The notes below the pieces were generated by a model. The model ran no database searches. It was not told where the DNA came from and saw only the letters and a list, made by a program, of their open reading frames with translations. The translations under genes and the position numbers were made by a program. From Methylococcaceae bacterium (lineage in GTDB: Bacteria > Pseudomonadota > Gammaproteobacteria > Methylococcales > Methylomonadaceae), in the NCBI GenBank assembly GCA_005772825.1, contig SXIP01000152.1:1-33475 (forward strand): a stretch of 33,475 nucleotides of DNA, given 5' to 3'. Of this stretch, positions 33,242 through 33,475 are shown piece by piece. Each line of letters opens with the position of its first letter. Position 1 is the first letter of the stretch.

Positions 33242-33475
33242 ATGAACAAGCCAAAAAAAATGCCGGAAACGCTAACGGATGGTTCAAAACGTCTGGGTTT
33301 TGTTGAACGCTTTCTGACTCTCTGGATTTTTGTCACGATGGCTGCGGGAGTCGCTCTGGGCTACTTCATTCCCGATTTTACCCAGTGGCTCACGCATTTC
33401 CAGGTTGGAACCACCTCTATTCCCATCGCTATCGGCCTTATTCTGATGATGTACCCGCCGCTAGCCAAAGTGCGC
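33242..33475 (+). CDS. acr3: Acr3-type arsenite efflux permease, N-terminal part (3' truncated by window edge)
   Basis: The ATG at 33242 opens a frame of 78 codons that runs off the window. A short charged N-terminus ([19 protein letters not shown]) is followed by [20 protein letters not shown] and [19 protein letters not shown], which are the first two membrane helices of Acr3-family As(III) transporters (the [13 protein letters not shown] motif is very conserved). The protein exports arsenite produced by ArsC. The rest of the gene, including the catalytic Cys of helix 4, lies outside the window. Confidence 0.92.
   Translation, partial: MNKPKKMPETLTDGSKRLGFVERFLTLWIFVTMAAGVALGYFIPDFTQWLTHFQVGTTSIPIAIGLILMMYPPLAKVR

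Overview
The window reads as chromosomal DNA of a Gram-negative gammaproteobacterium. It has a two-partner secretion pair, a TonB-dependent receptor with a C-terminal Phe, an MlaA lipoprotein and many signal peptides. The gene set and the GC-rich palindromic repeats (crab-like CCCACGC..GCGTGGG hairpins) fit methane-oxidising Methylococcales best. That placement is an inference from memory, not something the sequence proves.

Layout. (1) 1-11491, plus strand: the 3' end of a class III adenylate/guanylate cyclase, then a secretion locus. The locus holds a 2512-aa TpsA-type exoprotein with five tandem ~220-aa repeats and an MBG domain, a two-domain FecR-like periplasmic protein overlapping it by 4 bp, and a TpsB/FhaC-type outer-membrane transporter. 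(2) 11492-13385: a degraded small gene ending in a palindromic repeat, a LprI/DUF1311-like secreted protein, a class I methyltransferase, and a nested dyad between convergent genes. (3) 13390-20434, minus strand: a tightly overlapped seven-gene MoxR/DUF58 operon, in transcription order six-helix membrane protein, DUF4129, DUF4350, MoxR ATPase, DUF58, RDD, SpoIIM-like. (4) 20435-27650, plus strand: a putative metal-uptake locus of DUF4331 protein, TPR lipoprotein, HupE/UreJ_2-like permease with a canonical EF-hand loop, then a second reading frame. That frame encodes a complete-looking HupE/UreJ permease fused in frame to a complete TonB-dependent receptor. A 29-bp dyad lies just upstream of the first gene, and a 201-bp inverted-repeat element separates the last gene from the others. 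(5) 27651-28134: a gene-free stretch with a tight cluster of DnaA-box-like 9-mers. (6) 28135-31331: mlaA followed 2 bp later by a 762-aa acyltransferase/alpha-beta hydrolase fusion. (7) 31343-33475: modE (minus), diverging from an arsenic operon arsR, arsC and the start of acr3.

How the parts work together. The first locus probably displays or releases a large beta-helical adhesin, with the FecR-like protein as an unusual third component. The MoxR operon is the usual cell-envelope chaperone/stress cassette. Region 4 is the best candidate for an undescribed system. An outer-membrane receptor, two inner-membrane HupE-type permeases, a periplasmic/secreted DUF4331 protein and a TPR lipoprotein would make a complete envelope-spanning uptake path for a metal such as nickel or cobalt (substrate inferred from the HupE family). 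Its inner- and outer-membrane parts are translated as one polypeptide that must presumably be cleaved.
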